The position numbers were made by a program, and so were the translations under genes. The notes under the pieces are model-generated. The model was not told the DNA's origin. It was given only the letters and a program-made list of their open reading frames with translations, and did not search any database. From positions 3,936,411 through 4,000,410 of the forward strand of contig QXEO01000406.1 of assembly GCA_007115705.1 (NCBI GenBank): a stretch of 64,000 nucleotides of DNA. The letters are read 5' to 3'. Each line of letters opens with the position of its first letter. The stretch's first letter is position 1. Shown here piece after piece: positions 10,415 to 22,380 of this stretch. The stretch comes from Dactylis glomerata. Lineage: Eukaryota; Streptophyta; Magnoliopsida; Poales; Poaceae.

Positions 10415-13400
10415 TGTGACGCCCCATAATCGGCACATTGCGAATTATAGCAAACACGCCACAATTCGCACGATGTCGCTTTGGAAACGCACCACCAAGC
10501 AAAATGTGCACAAACAACATACACATTATGCGGGTGGAATCAAGGTAGTAACATTACACAAGTTCACGATGAAACCCACAAGACATATATAATAACAAAG
10601 ACTCCACGAGTCAAGATCCAAATATACATACAAAGATCCAAATCATACATAAAGCAAATAGTATCTAAGTACGGACAAGAATACAAATGGGCCTAAGAGG
10701 CCTGAAGATAACGATGGCGTCCATAACCCTGTCCAGGCCAAGCCGGAAGGGTAACCTTGCTAACATCGTCGCTTCCATGTACCTTTCTTCAAACATGCTT
10801 CGGCGAGAAATCCGAGATGAGCAACAATAAGTACGAAGTACTTAGCAAGACTTCAAGACGTATAAAGCATAGTCAACAAGTCGCCTTTGTACATGAGGTA
10901 CGCAGACAAACTCGAGAGACTCAAAAGGACGTCATCTGTATGGTGGGGTTAAGAGGCAGCAAGCAAGCACTAAAGAACCTATAGAGACACTCTACAACTT
11001 CCGTATAATCAGAATAAGATAAGAGAGCGCATACAGTAAAGAACTAGAATACTACAGCAAACATAACCCAGCTGATGAATCACCTCGCGCGACCACACGA
11101 AGAAGCAATGTCAAAGGCACTCACACGGTTGACAATTTTATAGCAATTTAATATTGTAGTAGAACTATTTACTATACCATATTTTATCATCAATTAGGTG
11201 CAAGTTGTTTTATGATCGAGTAGAACGGCTCCAAGTCGTCCATAACCGCGGACACGGCTTTTCGAAAAGATTTACCCTGTAGGGGTGCACCAATGTACCC
11301 ATACACGCTCGATCAATCCAACATAGCAAGGGAAGGATATCACGACAAGACCGTTTCCAGTTCTACGAGAAAGTTTAGGGGGCCACCCTACTAAGCTACT
11401 CGCAACGAAGTCGGCCGAGCTCCGAAGATGGACCCAGAAGTTTGTGACGGCGGTAAAGTCAGGTCGAGGGCTCATCATAGAGGGTCTTCCAGCTTCACAT
11501 CATAGGCGACACAACTACACCCATCGTAGGGGGGCTTAAAACCTTAAGCACCTTCAAAGGTAACTCAAACCAAATTCAGATCCAAAAGTAAATACGTTGT
11601 TGTGGCCCTCAGTAAACTAACTCGAGAAAAAGTAGTAAGTCAAGGGAGACCCCATGGAATCTTCCGCGAGTGGTTAGCGTGCTCAGCTTAGAACAGTTCA
11701 TGCGAACTCGGGGTCCTAGGGGACACAAGTGAGCCATCGTAAAATGGGCAAAATGACTCACCGATGCCTCTACTTAATCAAGTGTAGTTGTAACATAATT
11801 AAATCATGTTTATCTCCAACATCTAATATCCAACTTATCTCCAATTTGTATCCATATCATAACCATAAAGTAAAGCATGTGATAACTTCCCAACCCGATA
11901 AGATAAAACAACTTGAAATAACCTAAGCATGCCTACGACTCGCAAGGCCAACTCAACAACAAGTAAAAGGTAATCGGCGGGAGGTGGCAGAAATATAGTT
12001 TTGCTTTGGGGAAACAGGTGAATATGATACGTGACTCGAACAAAGCATCAGAAAGGCTAGCATAAAGCATAAACACAAATAGGTGATAAGTACCCCTATA
12101 GGTAGGTAAGGGGCGGGAGAGCTTGCCTGGCAAGATTGTCGAAGAACACCCAAAGAACTCATCGTTGCTCACAACACCATGAAGCATCCTATCCGGGAAG
12201 AAGCAAAACGCTCAACAAACAACGGACGCACACTTACTACTACGGTAAAAGAATCGGCATGATCATGTGAAGCATGTATGCATGACATGGCAATTATGAT
12301 GCAATGCAACGTATCCAAATTAAGCAGAATCGGAATCCGATACACATATATGGTTCAAATTATTATACTACACGGCAATTTAAATGTTGATTAGCAAGGC
12401 AAAGACAAGACATAGGTGCCTACACAAAATTAAATGAAGTGGGGTAACCATATTTGGTAATACCCAAATACTCCATATGTTATGTATTAGGTGATATGCA
12501 AACTATCACATCATTACATGATTCGAGATGCAAATAGGGATATGAATGCCATATTCAGATTCTACACATTTTTTTGATAAACTTTCATATAAAAAACATT
12601 TAATTCCAAGTTACGGTTTGGAAGATATTAGTTTTGCAAGTTTTAAACGTTTTCTGCAATTTTCAGCAAAACAGGGAAGGGAGGAACTTTTCTCACCCAG
12701 GCAACGCTAGCCCGAGCAGCTGACAGCAGGTCCAGCGTACTGGAATGGCTTACCTGTCAGATACGAAATTGAATTAAAAAAAGGATGGCTTGTGCATGGT
12801 CGGGAATTCGAACCCAGGATCCACAATATCAGGCAAAGGAAAAGACAAGTTAGGCTACGGACGGGATCTAATAAGCATCAGGCACGGAATCTTTTAAATG
12901 AATTTGAACCGGAGGAACAGGTCTGCGACAATGAAGATACAGATGAGCTGTGGGATTCCGGCAGGAGCTGACGCTGCGCACGAGGCAGGAATGTTTCTCA
13001 CCGGATGCGGGCGAGCCAGAGACGAAGACAATTGGAGCCAGCGGTACACATGCATACATGCAAAAAGGAAAGTGGCTATTTGCATAACCAAGGGAATTGA
13101 ACACGAGAACTGATTGAATGAGTAGAACGAACCACCGCACTACCTCATCGATCTTGTCCCGCAGGCGCAGCATGTTGATTTGATTGTCAAAGTTGCGGAC
13201 TTGGAAGCAAGGCGTGCATGTCCGACGCGGATGGAGATGAACAATGACGAGAGCGGAGGTGCACAGGGACATACGCAGCATGGCGATGTGTGACGGACAG
13301 AGATGAGGACGTCGGAGTCTCAGAGACGAGCTTGATGAATCGATGGAGAGAGCAGGAAAGCCGCGACGGGCTGCAGAGATGAGGTGCTTGGGAAAGTCGA

Positions 13401-14438
13401 TGATGGTGACGTCGCGGCGTCCACGCGGAAGCAAGCAGGAACGTGTTGTGGGTCGATGGCCAGGGGCGACGTAGAGGCCGATGCTGCGTGCGAGGTTGAG
13501 GACGGGAACAACGAGGATGCAGGGTAGCAGAGCGTTGGAGCTTGAGGCGGCACGAGATTGAGATCGAGCGGAGGTTGACCATGGCAGATAAAATTGATAG
13601 CAATCAGAACGGCTTACCAAGCAAGCAATCGGGACAGAGAAGAGGTAGAAACAAAGATCGAGGAGCTCACCGGGACGATCCAAGAGCGATCTACAGAAAC
13701 GGAGGAGGTCGGAGGAGCGTCGGGAAGCAGCGGTGGAGGAGGGGTCAGAGTCATGGACGAGGGCAAGCTGGGCTATGGTTCTGGAACATGGCGAGGTGGA
13801 GCTTGTGCATCGGGCGTGAGCACGAAGACACGCACATGAAAGATAAACAACCAGGAAGGGAGTGGCGGCGCTGCAGGGGAATGGAGAGGGGCCTAGGGTT
13901 AGCTTAGGGTTGCAGGGAGAGTACTTAAGTAGGTAGAGGAGCTCCTCTGGTCCATCCCATCGACCAGGAGGTGGACGTGGCACCGTTGCGATGACTGCCG
14001 TACAGGAGGTAGGAGAAGGTAGCGATGTAGGGCTGCCAGATGGGCTTTAGAGTGGCCATCGGGCCAGAAATAGTTAGGAGGTGTTTTCCAAGTTTGCACG
14101 GAATTCAGAGGAAAAGTGAAAAGGAGGAAATGAGAAAAATGTTCCAGGAAAGATTTGCAAACAAGTCAAACAACATTTTAGAACCTGATTTATTGTCTCA
14201 AAACCATTTCAAAGGTTTGCCATTAGTATAGTTTTAGTTTATTTCAAAATATGTAAAGGAGAGGAGGGTTTCTATAAAACCGTACGAGCAAAATAAAATA
14301 GAGTTTGTACCAAATAATTTTGGGTTTGACAAAAATATGCAAGGTTATAAATGCATGAAGATGCATGACATCACGATGACGCACAAAAAATAAAAGAACA
14401 AACAAATCTAAAAAGGTGAATTTTTCTGGGCCGTTACA
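10415..14438 (-). repeat. Complete 4.0 kb LTR (3' LTR) of element 2
   Basis: Its outer ends are TGTGACGCC and CCGTTACA, giving the TG...CA ends of an LTR in both readings. The segment 11498-13643 is repeated at 14732-16890. A TTAA-containing promoter-like stretch (CTACTTAAGTAC on the minus strand) sits near 13921-13932. A 371-codon minus-strand open frame (12868-13983) spans the middle; its coding status is doubtful and it is discussed among the findings. Confidence 0.65.
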
Positions 14439-14731
14439 ATCGACACCACCAACAAGGGATCTCGCCCCGAGATCCACGCTCGTGTAGAGGGGAGAGTTGG
14501 TTAGACTATCGGATCTTCGTGCACCATATTGAATTTGTCGACACCACCAACAAGAGGTTCCTTCTCGACACCACCAACAAAGGATTCTTGCTTGCATTGA
14601 CGATGATGAACTTCCAAAGAGCGGACCTATTAGGTTGAAGGCAAGAGATCGTCCACCCACGTAGGATCCTAAAACTTGAAGAAGGTGAGAGAGAGGACTC
14701 AAAACTTGCAAAGGCAAATAAACCCGTCAAC
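14439..14731 (-). other. Residual interior of element 2 with three copies of a 16-mer
   Basis: TCGACACCACCAACAA occurs at about 14440, 14537 and 14565. No coding sequence is recognisable. On the minus strand this is the segment just before the 3' LTR and holds its purine-rich tract. Most of the normal interior is deleted. Confidence 0.5.
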
Positions 14732-16890
14732 CATCATAGGCGACACAACCACACCCATCGTAGGGGGGACTTAAAACCTTAAGCACCTTCAAAGGTAACT
14801 CAAACCAAATCCAGATCCAAAAGTAAATACGGTGTTGTGGCCCCCGGTAAACTAACTCGAGAAAAAGTAGTAAGTCAAGGGAGACCCCGTGGAATCTTTC
14901 GCGAGTGGTTAGCGTGCTCAGCTTAAAACAGTTCATGCGAACTTGGGGTCCTAGGGGACACAAGTGAGCCGTCGTAAAATGGGCAAAATGACTCACCGAT
15001 GCCTCTGCTTAATCAAGTGTTGTTGTAACATAATTAAATCATGTTTATCTCCAATGTCTAATATCCAACTTATCTCCAATTCGTATCCATCTCATAACCA
15101 TAAAGCAAAGCATGTGATAACTTCCCAACCCGATAAGATAAAACAACTTGAAACAACCTAAGCATGCCTACGACTCGCAAGGCCAACTCAACAACAAGCA
15201 AAAGGTAATAGGCGGGAATGGCGGAAATATAGTTTTGCTTTGGGGAAACAGGTGGATAGGATACGTGACTCGAACAAAGCATCGAAAAGGCTAGCATAAA
15301 GCATAAAGCATAAACACAAATAGGTGATAAGTACCCCTATAGGTAGGTAAGGGGCGGGAGAGCTTGCCTGGCAAGATTGTCGAAGAACACCCAAAGAACT
15401 CATTGTTGCTCACAACACCATGAAGCGTCCTATCCGGGAAGAAGCAAAATGCTACAACAAACAACGAATGCACACTTACTACTACGGTAAAAGAATCGGC
15501 ATGATCATGTGAAGCATGTATGCATGACATGGCAATTATGATGCAATGCAACGTATCCAAATTAAGTGGAATCAGAATTCCGACACACATATATGGTTCA
15601 AATTATTATACTACACGGCAATTTAAATGTTGATTAGCAAGGCAAAGACAAGACATAGGTGCCTACACAAAATTAAATGAAGTGGGGTAACCATATTTGG
15701 TAATACCCACATACTCCATATGTTATGTATTAGGTGATATGCAAACTATCACATCATTACATGATGCGAGATACAAACATGGATATGAATGCCATATTCA
15801 GATTCTACAAAAAAATTGATAAACTTTTATATAGAAAACATTTTATTCCAAGTTACGGTTTGGACGATATTAGTTTTGCAAGTTTTAAATGTTTTCTGCA
15901 ATTTTCAGCAAAACAAGGAAGGGAGGAACTTTTCTCACCCAGGCAATGCTAGCCCAAGAAGCTGACAGCAGGTCTAGCGTACTAACGGGAATGGCCTACC
16001 TGTCAGATATGAAATTGAATCAAAAAAAAGGATGGCTTATGCCTTGTCGAGAATTTGAACCTAGGATCTACAATATCAGGCAAAAGAAAAAACAAGTTAG
16101 GCTACGGACGAGATCTGATAAGCATCAGGCGTGGAATCTTTTAAATGAATCTAAACCGGAGGAACAGGTCTGCAACAATGAAGATACAGATGAGCTACGG
16201 GATTCCGGCAGGAGCTGATGCTGCACACGAGGCAGGAACGTTTCTCACCAGACGTGGGTGAGCCAGAGATGAAGACAATTGGATCCAGCGGTACACATGC
16301 ATACATGCAAAAAGGAAAGTGGTTATTTGCATAACCAAGGGAATTGAACACGAGAACTGATTGAATGAGCGGAACGAACCACCGCACTACCTCATCAATC
16401 TTGTCCTGCAGGCGCAGCATGTTGATTTGATTGTCAAAGTTGCGGACTTGGAAGCAAGGCGTGCACGTCCGATGCGAACGGAGACGAACGATGATGAGAG
16501 CGGAGGTGCGCGGGGACGTACGCGGCATGGCGATGTGTGATGGACAGAGATGAGGACGTCGGAGTCTCATAGATGAGCTTGATGAATCGACGGAGAGAGC
16601 AGCAAAGCCGCGATGGGCTGCAGAGACGAGGTGCTTGGGAAAGTCGATGATGGCGAGGTCGTGGCGTCCATGCGGAAGCAAGCAGGAACGTGTTGCGGGT
16701 CGATGGCCAGGGGCGACGTAGAGGCCGATGCTACGCGCGAGGTTGAGGACGGGAACGACGAGCATGCAGGGCAGCAGAGCGTTGGAGCTTGAGGCGGCAC
16801 GAGCTCGAGATCGAGCGGAGGTTGACCATGGCAGACAAAATTGATAGCAATCAGAATGGCTTACCAAGCAAGCAATCGGGACAGAGAAGA
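14732..16890 (-). repeat. Truncated second LTR copy (5' LTR remnant) of element 2
   Basis: It matches 11498-13643 nearly colinearly. It joins the interior at CATCATAGGCGACAC, so the last 1.1 kb of the LTR (in minus-strand sense) is missing. At 16890 it stops where copy A begins. The divergence seen by eye is several percent, so the element is not recent. Confidence 0.7.
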
Positions 16891-17451
16891 TGATATGGGC
16901 ACGCAGGAGGAGGTGAAGCCCAATTTCAGGACTCCACCAAGATGAGGGAAGCTCATTGCAGATTGGCACGCCAGGACGACCTACGATATGGGATAATTTA
17001 GTCTAAGGTTGTGTCAGCAATTTATATACCTGTTTATGTTATTTTGTATGTCAGGTCATGTTATGGGCCACTTAGGTTTATGTGTGTTTTGGGTTTGGGC
17101 TTGTCCAAGCCCAACAGTTTTCTAGCCATCTATATAAGGAGGCCAGCAGTCTAGGGTTTAGGGATTTCAGAATTCTAGAGTTAAACTATCACGTGGTGTT
17201 ACACCGTGTATCATCCCTCTGGGGAAATGGTGCTGTCGTGTTTATCAAATATATTGCTGTGAAGGTTCTTATGTTCATCAAGGATTATCGAGCTGTGGTT
17301 TGAGGCGTGGTGATCTTCATCATGTTGCTTGCTGGATTTGTTCCTCTTCTTCAGGTGACGTTCTTCGCGTTGTTGGAAGATTTCTATCCGGGTAGACCCG
17401 CTGTGAAAGATCGGGACAAAACTCATAGGATCACCGGCGTGATCCGCATCA
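16891..17451 (+). repeat. 5' LTR of copy A
   Basis: It starts TGATATGGGCACGCAGG and ends GATCCGCATCA, three bases before the primer site. TATATAAGG at 17131-17139 is the promoter core. Its first part (U3) matches the 5' LTR of copy B, including about 65 bp absent from both 3' LTRs. Its last part (after about 17165) differs from all the other three. Confidence 0.7.
17131..17139 (+). promoter_or_regulatory. TATA box TATATAAGG in the copy A 5' LTR
   Basis: The same TATATAAGGAGGC box is present in all four LTRs of this family, at 17131, 18681, 26659 and 28443. It lies 10-25 bp before the transcribed-type leader CTAGGGTTT(A/G)GGG. Confidence 0.7.
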
Positions 17452-17454
17452 TCT

Positions 17455-17466
17455 TGGTATCAGAGC
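17455..17466 (+). promoter_or_regulatory. Primer binding site, initiator tRNA-Met (copy A)
   Basis: TGGTATCAGAGC is complementary to the 3' end of plant initiator tRNA-Met and lies three bases after the LTR end. In copy B the second base is mutated (TAGTATCAGAGC, 27046-27057). Confidence 0.85.
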
Positions 17467-18531
17467 GCCAGGTTGATCACGGTGCAAGATGGTTGTTGTT
17501 GTCAGGCTGATGAATCTACTAGACGACAGATATTTTGGTGGCGGTAAAATTGTTGTCGACGAGTTCATCAAAAAGATTGAATCTCTCAAAGGATCAGCGA
17601 TTGTCAGGTGTCGTCGATTTAACGTGGAGCAGAAGTCATCTCGATCAGATCGGATCTCGATTGATGAGCCGGTGGTTTGTTTCTGTTTTGGTTCCCGATC
17701 GCTCCATGATTACTGCCAGGCCGCCAAGTTGGGATCGAGCGTTCGCCTAGAGTCCAGGGCCGATCAAACTGATAAAAAAAAGTGGAAGGGATCAATCGCC
17801 CCGCGCTGTGGCCAGGCTCTACGCTTGCTGCACACGGATGCCGCCCATGCTACAGGCGATGTGGACCTAGCGCCCGACCACAGACGCGTTCTGCCCTTAG
17901 GCGTAGGCCAACATTGATTGTTTTTTATCTCTACCGATCCAGATCGTTTCAACCCGCCCGTGGCGCTCGCCTAGGAAAGAAAAAAGAAAAGGTTGTCACG
18001 GATTGGATTGCGAAGAGAAAAATAAGGAGAAGGAAAGGATCAGATTTGGTTTGCTTTTTATCTAACTATACATATACAAAAGAGACATCAGTTCTTATTT
18101 TTGAGACATTGTTAGCAGTTCCAAAGAGGTGAAAGATTCAGTTCATTTGGATCCTTGGCATGCAGGAAATTGTTCTGTTTGTTTTAGGTGATGTGCTTTG
18201 TTTGCTACCAAAATTCAGTTTGCGTCTGCGGGTATATTCAGCTCATTTGGACCCTCAGTGTGCAGGAGTATGTCCTATCCGTTTTGGGTGATCTGCTCAT
18301 GTGCTTCGAGACTGCATTCCGATGATCATTTGTGTCTCAATCAGGTTTGTTGGTGGGTGGCACCGAAGACTAAAAGGTGCCAAGAGCAAGTCAAGCTAGC
18401 CGAGAGGGAGGATGTGGTGTGGCAGGCTAGCAAGGCTTAAAGACGGAGAGTGGCGATATTGCTGATTTGACGCCACGTGCATGACAAGACCCTCCGGCTT
18501 TGAGGACAACGCATTTTCAAGAAGGGGAGGA
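17467..18531 (+). other. Non-coding interior of copy A with 100-bp tandem duplication and polypurine tract
   Basis: No retroviral-type protein is encoded; the open frames are short and unrelated to gag or pol. From about 18100 the sequence matches copy B (27840-28266). Within it a segment starting CAG(T/C)TCATTTGGA(T/C)CC is repeated at 18139 and 18239. The interior ends in the purine tract AAGAAGGGGAGGA (18519-18531). Confidence 0.65.
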
Positions 18532-19045
18532 TGATGACGATTGGCACGCCAGGACGACCTACGATATGTGATAATTAAGTCTAAGGCTGTGTCATTAATT
18601 TGTATTTGTTCATGTTATTTCTTAGCCTCATCACGTTGTGGGCCAATTAGGGTTTTATTTTATGTTTGGGTTTGGGCGTCTATATAAGGAGGCTAGACGT
18701 CTAGGGTTTAGGGAGGCAGAAAATTATGTAGAACTTTTAGTTCACGTTATCACTGTCCCTCTGGGATCGGCGTGTGTGACGGCATCTCGGACGTTCATCT
18801 AGTTATCTATCAATAAAGACAAGAGAGTTCTTGAATTGTCAAGAGTAATCCTATGTGCGCGAAGGTCCTTGAATCTGTCAAGGAGTGTCGAGTTGTTGGC
18901 GTGTTGATTCAGCGTGAGGTTCGTCGTTCATCGTCGAGTTGCTCGCAGGATTGGCGTTCCCCAATCTTCAGGTCACGTGTTCCGCTCACATGATTGGGAG
19001 ATCTATCAGATCAGGAGGTGCATCGTGAAAGATCGGGCAAACAAT
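18532..19045 (+). repeat. 3' LTR of copy A, last bases missing
   Basis: It begins TGATGACGATTGGCACG right after the purine tract, has its TATA box at 18681-18689, and matches the copy B LTRs up to GATCGGGCAAACA. The expected ending CAGTCTTCATCA is absent; Gypsy sequence follows instead. The exact breakpoint is uncertain by a few bases. Confidence 0.7.
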
Positions 19046-19050
19046 CCATA

Positions 19051-19680
19051 TCAAATGCTCATGTCCAACATCGAATGGACCAGTTCCTCGCCTGGCACGG
19101 TCGATGCAGATATAGAGGGCTTCTTCCCAGGTAAGCCTGACGTAAAGGACTCGAGCGAAGCCTTCTTGGCAGCAGCCCGCTCTTCCAATACGAGCTGCTT
19201 CTTCCTCGCGAGGTCACCTAAGTGTTCCAGCAGATCTTCATCGGTAGGGAACATGGTGGCAGCCGCGCGGTAGACATGCTCCACTGAGCGGAGAGCATCC
19301 TTCTCATTGCAGCGCACAATGATCGTGATGTTGGCGCTAGAAATCTTGAGGACGTTGAAGCTGTGGTGCATTGCCGCCATGAACTTTGCCAAGGCTGGGT
19401 AGCCGAGGATGGCGTTGTAGGGCAGCGCGATGTAGGCGACGTCGAAGTCGAGGCTTTTTGCCCTATAGTTGTCCCTGGTACCAAAGGTGACGGGCAGGCG
19501 AACCTGCCCGATGCATGTCGTAGAACCCTGTGTTACCTTGAAGAACGGCCGGGTTGGCATGAGCCGGTGATATAGCACTTGAATATTCTCAAAAACCTCG
19601 ACAGAGATGATGTTGAGGCCCGCCCCTCCATCGATGAGAGTGCGGTTGATGGCGATGTTGTTGATGGTGGGCGTGCACAC
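19051..19680 (-). pseudogene. Gypsy aspartic protease domain (fragment)
   Basis: This 209-codon open frame starts MCTPTINNIAINRTLIDGGAG. The active-site motif is IDGGAGLN (family pattern D-[ST/G]-G-[AS]), near 19621-19640. YNAILGYPALAKF downstream matches the second conserved block of these proteases. The family enzyme cuts the Gag-Pol polyprotein. The first active-site position reads DGG rather than DTG or DSG, and the polyprotein is no longer continuous with gag. The frame ends at a stop next to the copy A junction. It is a dead fragment. Confidence 0.65.
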
Positions 19681-19904
19681 GATGGGAATTGTGCTGACTG
19701 CCCTGGAGGAGATAGGATGGTCCTCCTAATCGAAGCTGAGCTTGTTGGAGGACCACTTCAGCCTGTGCCTGTTTACTCTTGGTTGTGCTGCCGCGATCTC
19801 CCGCGACAGCTGCTTGAAGTGGTGATTTGACAGCGGCGCTTGAGCTCCTCCCAGGAGGCAGGCGGCAAAGCCTCGTGGCTCTTGGTAGCCCCTTAGTTTT
19901 CTTC

Positions 19905-20621
19905 TCAGTGATCGTTTGTTGGTGGAGGCAGCGGTAGAGGCTTGGGGTCTGTGTGCAATGGGTCGTCGCACCGGCGACCCTCGTCCCGGTCATCATCGTG
20001 GCGGTCACTTCGGGAACCGCCCTTGCCATAGCTACGGCTACTCCCACGACGCTTGGTGACTCCATTCTCTTCATGGAATTTTCGGACAACCCAACAATCA
20101 TCAGTATTGTGGGTGTCCTTCTTGTGGAGGATGCTATAGCAGCGTCGTCCACCTTTATCACGCTCAGAGTGGTCCCCGCGATGTTGCTTGTGATCAGGCT
20201 CCGTCACAAGGGAAGCAGCCTCCTTGTGCTTGGGGTCTTTTGACTTGGGCTTTGGGGGAGGCGCCTCCGGTAGGTTGTGCATGAAGAGCCTCCCCTCCTC
20301 GGCCTTGGTGCATCTATTGGTGATCTCGAAGAGCCTAACTACAGAGGTCAGCTCATCATTCACAGACAGTTTTTCCTTCATCTTGATGTCGGCAACGCCC
20401 ATGGAAAACACGGCAATAACCTCCTCGTTGGAGATTCGTGGGATCTTGTTCCTCATCTGGCTGAAGCGCTTGATGTATTGGCGAAGCGTCTCGTCCTTGT
20501 ACTGATGCATCGCCTTAAGATTGTTCTTTGTTTCGGGGCGATCATACGTGGGTATGAAGATAGCGACGAACTGCCGGCACAGATCCTTACACGAGGTAGC
20601 AGACTCGTGGGGAAGGTTCAT
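19905..20621 (-). pseudogene. Gypsy gag fragment
   Basis: The 238-codon frame contains the retrotransposon gag core: CKDLCRQFVAIFIPTYDRP, then KDETLRQYIKRFSQMRNKIP. A basic linker and a knuckle-like segment (CYSILHKKDTHNTDDC) follow. The family protein forms the particle that packages RNA. The N-terminal part should start at the ATG 21433-21431 (MADANARLERLRR) but is interrupted by a stop after about 17 codons and by further stops up to 20622. The C-terminus ends early, before the protease. The element cannot make a complete Gag. Confidence 0.65.
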
Positions 20622-21484
20622 GAGCCAAGTTCATGGCGCGTCCTTGAGGGCCATGGGGAACCAATTGGCCATCACACGCTGATCTCCACGCGCAGCCTGA
20701 ACGGCAACGATGTAGAGCTAGAGGAACTCAACAGGGTTGGAGGTCACGTCATAACGCGCGCCGATGTCCGGCCTGAACTTGTCAGGCCAGACCACGTAGC
20801 GCTGCTGGCGAGCAAGAGCGAGGCACCCGGGGTTGTAGACGAGCTCCCCAGTAACCTTGACATTCTTGCCAGCATCGCTAATGTCATCGAGGGCGCGGTT
20901 ATGATTTCCTCGGTGGCGCTCGAGGGAGACGCATGCGTCTTCTGGAGCGCGTTGGACGATTTGGCAGCTGGGCTCTCCGCGCGGCGAAGATGCTACGCGG
21001 GAAACTGCCTTCTTGTCCTAAGAGGCTTTACCATTTCCGGTGCCCGGGGCATAATGCCCCGCCGCAGGATCTGGTTCCCCTTCACCCTGGGCGCCCCCTA
21101 GGTCGGGTCTTCGTTGGCGATGGCGACGAGCTCGGCGATTCAAGCGTGCCACCCCTCGTGCCCGTCTGCAGTAGGCTGATAGCGTAGCAACTCCTGCGCC
21201 ATGGCGAGAGCCTGCACAGGAGTCAACTGACTCCCAGAACGAGCGCGAGAAGTAGCAGTGGCGGTGAAGGAGAGCGAAGGCTCTGTACGCCCAGACAGGA
21301 GGTAGGAGGACTCGAGATCTTCCTTGTCTTCCTCCTCAGCCGATACGTGCTAGCGACGGATGATGGGCTCGGTATTTCCTCAAACAGTGTTGCAGCGGCG
21401 AAGACGCTCGAGCCTTGCGTTGGCGTCAGCCATGGCGAAGCATATCTAGAAAACACACCACAACCCCCTACCTGGCGCACCAAA
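20622..21484 (-). pseudogene. Disrupted gag N-terminal region and leader of the Gypsy remnant
   Basis: The ATG at 21433-21431 opens a short frame stopped by TGA, and no long minus-strand frame links it to the gag core. The 274-codon plus-strand frame here (20277-21101) is an antisense shadow. The first bases after the LTR (TTTGGTGCGCCAGGTAGGGG on the minus strand) mark the primer-site region; the tRNA was not identified. Confidence 0.5.
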
Positions 21485-22380
21485 TGTCGGTGGATTTCGT
21501 GTTGCAAGAACATGGGGTACCACACAAAGGACCCTAAGGATTCGAACGCAGGGCGCTGTACGCGTGAGATCTAGAGTGCGACGAAACACGGCGACGGAGG
21601 ACTCGACACGCCATAGAGCTCAACGCACGGCAGAGAGGGACACCGATCTTTACCTAGGTTTAGGGCCATCGTGGTGAGGTAAAGGGCCTACATCCTGCCT
21701 TCTTGTATTATGAAGCGATACCTCGCGAGGAGTACAAGGTCTTGGTTACAAAGCTCTAACTGGCCAGAGGTAGAACCAACTTAGCCTAGCTAGAAGCTCA
21801 GAATCTGGAATCCCTTCTAAGGGGCAGCCTCCCTACCTTTTATAGTGCCGAGGTCCTCCTTCCCCTCATCAACTTGGGGAAGGGGTTGCCACAATACGGC
21901 CAAGGAGAAGGACAGCTGTAGTCTTCAGTCTTCGGTGGTCTTGGTCTACATAGAGCAGTGGCGCCGGTCCACGGGAGTGGGTGGAGGAAAGCTGACGTCC
22001 TCCTCTAGCTCCCTACACCGTCCACCCTATCTTTAGGGAAGGAGGCAACAACCACCACGCAGCTTTATGCAGGCGCGGCAGAGCTGGTCGCCCTCTTGTC
22101 GGGGTAGCGTGGGCAGTACGCCATCTTCTAGTCTTATCCTTTCGTCACATAGGATTGTGCTGAGCTGGCGTCAATCTGGTCCCTTCCCTCACAAAGAGTC
22201 CCTCGCGAGGAGGTCTTCTAGTCCTTAGCAGTTTATCGTCGTTTTCCTCATGAGGTGCCTCCTCATGAGGGTCTTCCTTCCTGGGCTTCGATCTTTGTTA
22301 CGCTCCTAGGCCGAAGTTGGGCCGTTGAAGTGGCCCAGGAGCAGGTGGACCGGGATACCCCGATATCCAGTACACCGACA
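21485..22380 (-). repeat. 5' LTR of the Gypsy remnant
   Basis: On the minus strand it starts TGTCGGTGTACTGGATATCG and ends ATCCACCGACA, so its ends form a perfect 8-bp inverted repeat. A TATAAAA box lies at 21838-21844 in the context CACTATAAAAGGTAGG. The length (896 bp) is usual for Triticeae Gypsy elements. Confidence 0.75.

Larger units (their letters stand above)
10415..16890 (-). mobile_element. Long-LTR retrotransposon (element 2), interior mostly deleted
   Basis: A complete 4.0 kb LTR is followed by about 290 bp of interior and a second, truncated LTR copy of 2.16 kb. On the minus strand the complete LTR reads TGTAACGGCC ... GGGGCGTCACA and is preceded by a G-rich tract (GGGGCGAGATCCC), so the minus strand is taken as sense. 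No gag or pol is present. The very long LTR and lack of genes recall the Sukkula-type elements of Triticeae, but the family is not certain. The 5' LTR is cut by copy A of the small tRNA-Met element. Confidence 0.65.
16891..19045 (+). mobile_element. Small non-coding LTR element, copy A (tRNA-Met primed)
   Basis: The order is LTR, initiator tRNA-Met primer site, 1.08 kb interior, polypurine tract, LTR. There is no gag or pol, so it is a non-autonomous (LARD/TRIM-like) element, probably of Copia type judging from the primer. The 5' and 3' LTRs are poorly matched to each other, while the 3' LTR matches both LTRs of copy B. Copy A is therefore a mosaic. The left neighbour is a long-LTR element and the right neighbour a Gypsy remnant, with no shared TSD. 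Confidence 0.7.
19046..22380 (-). mobile_element. Gypsy LTR retrotransposon remnant (5' LTR, gag, protease)
   Basis: Read on the minus strand: an LTR with ends TGTCGGTG ... CACCGACA, a GC-rich junction (TTTGGTGCGCCAGGTAGGGG), a gag start MADANARLERLRR, a gag domain, and an aspartic protease. It is cut at 19046 by the end of copy A, so reverse transcriptase, integrase and the 3' LTR are missing. Its upstream edge lies in the decayed Angela-like interior, so it probably inserted there. Confidence 0.75.

Noticed and set aside
20277..21101. 274-codon plus-strand frame in the Gypsy remnant
   Set aside because: It lies antisense to the gag region in GC-rich DNA and has no recognisable domain.
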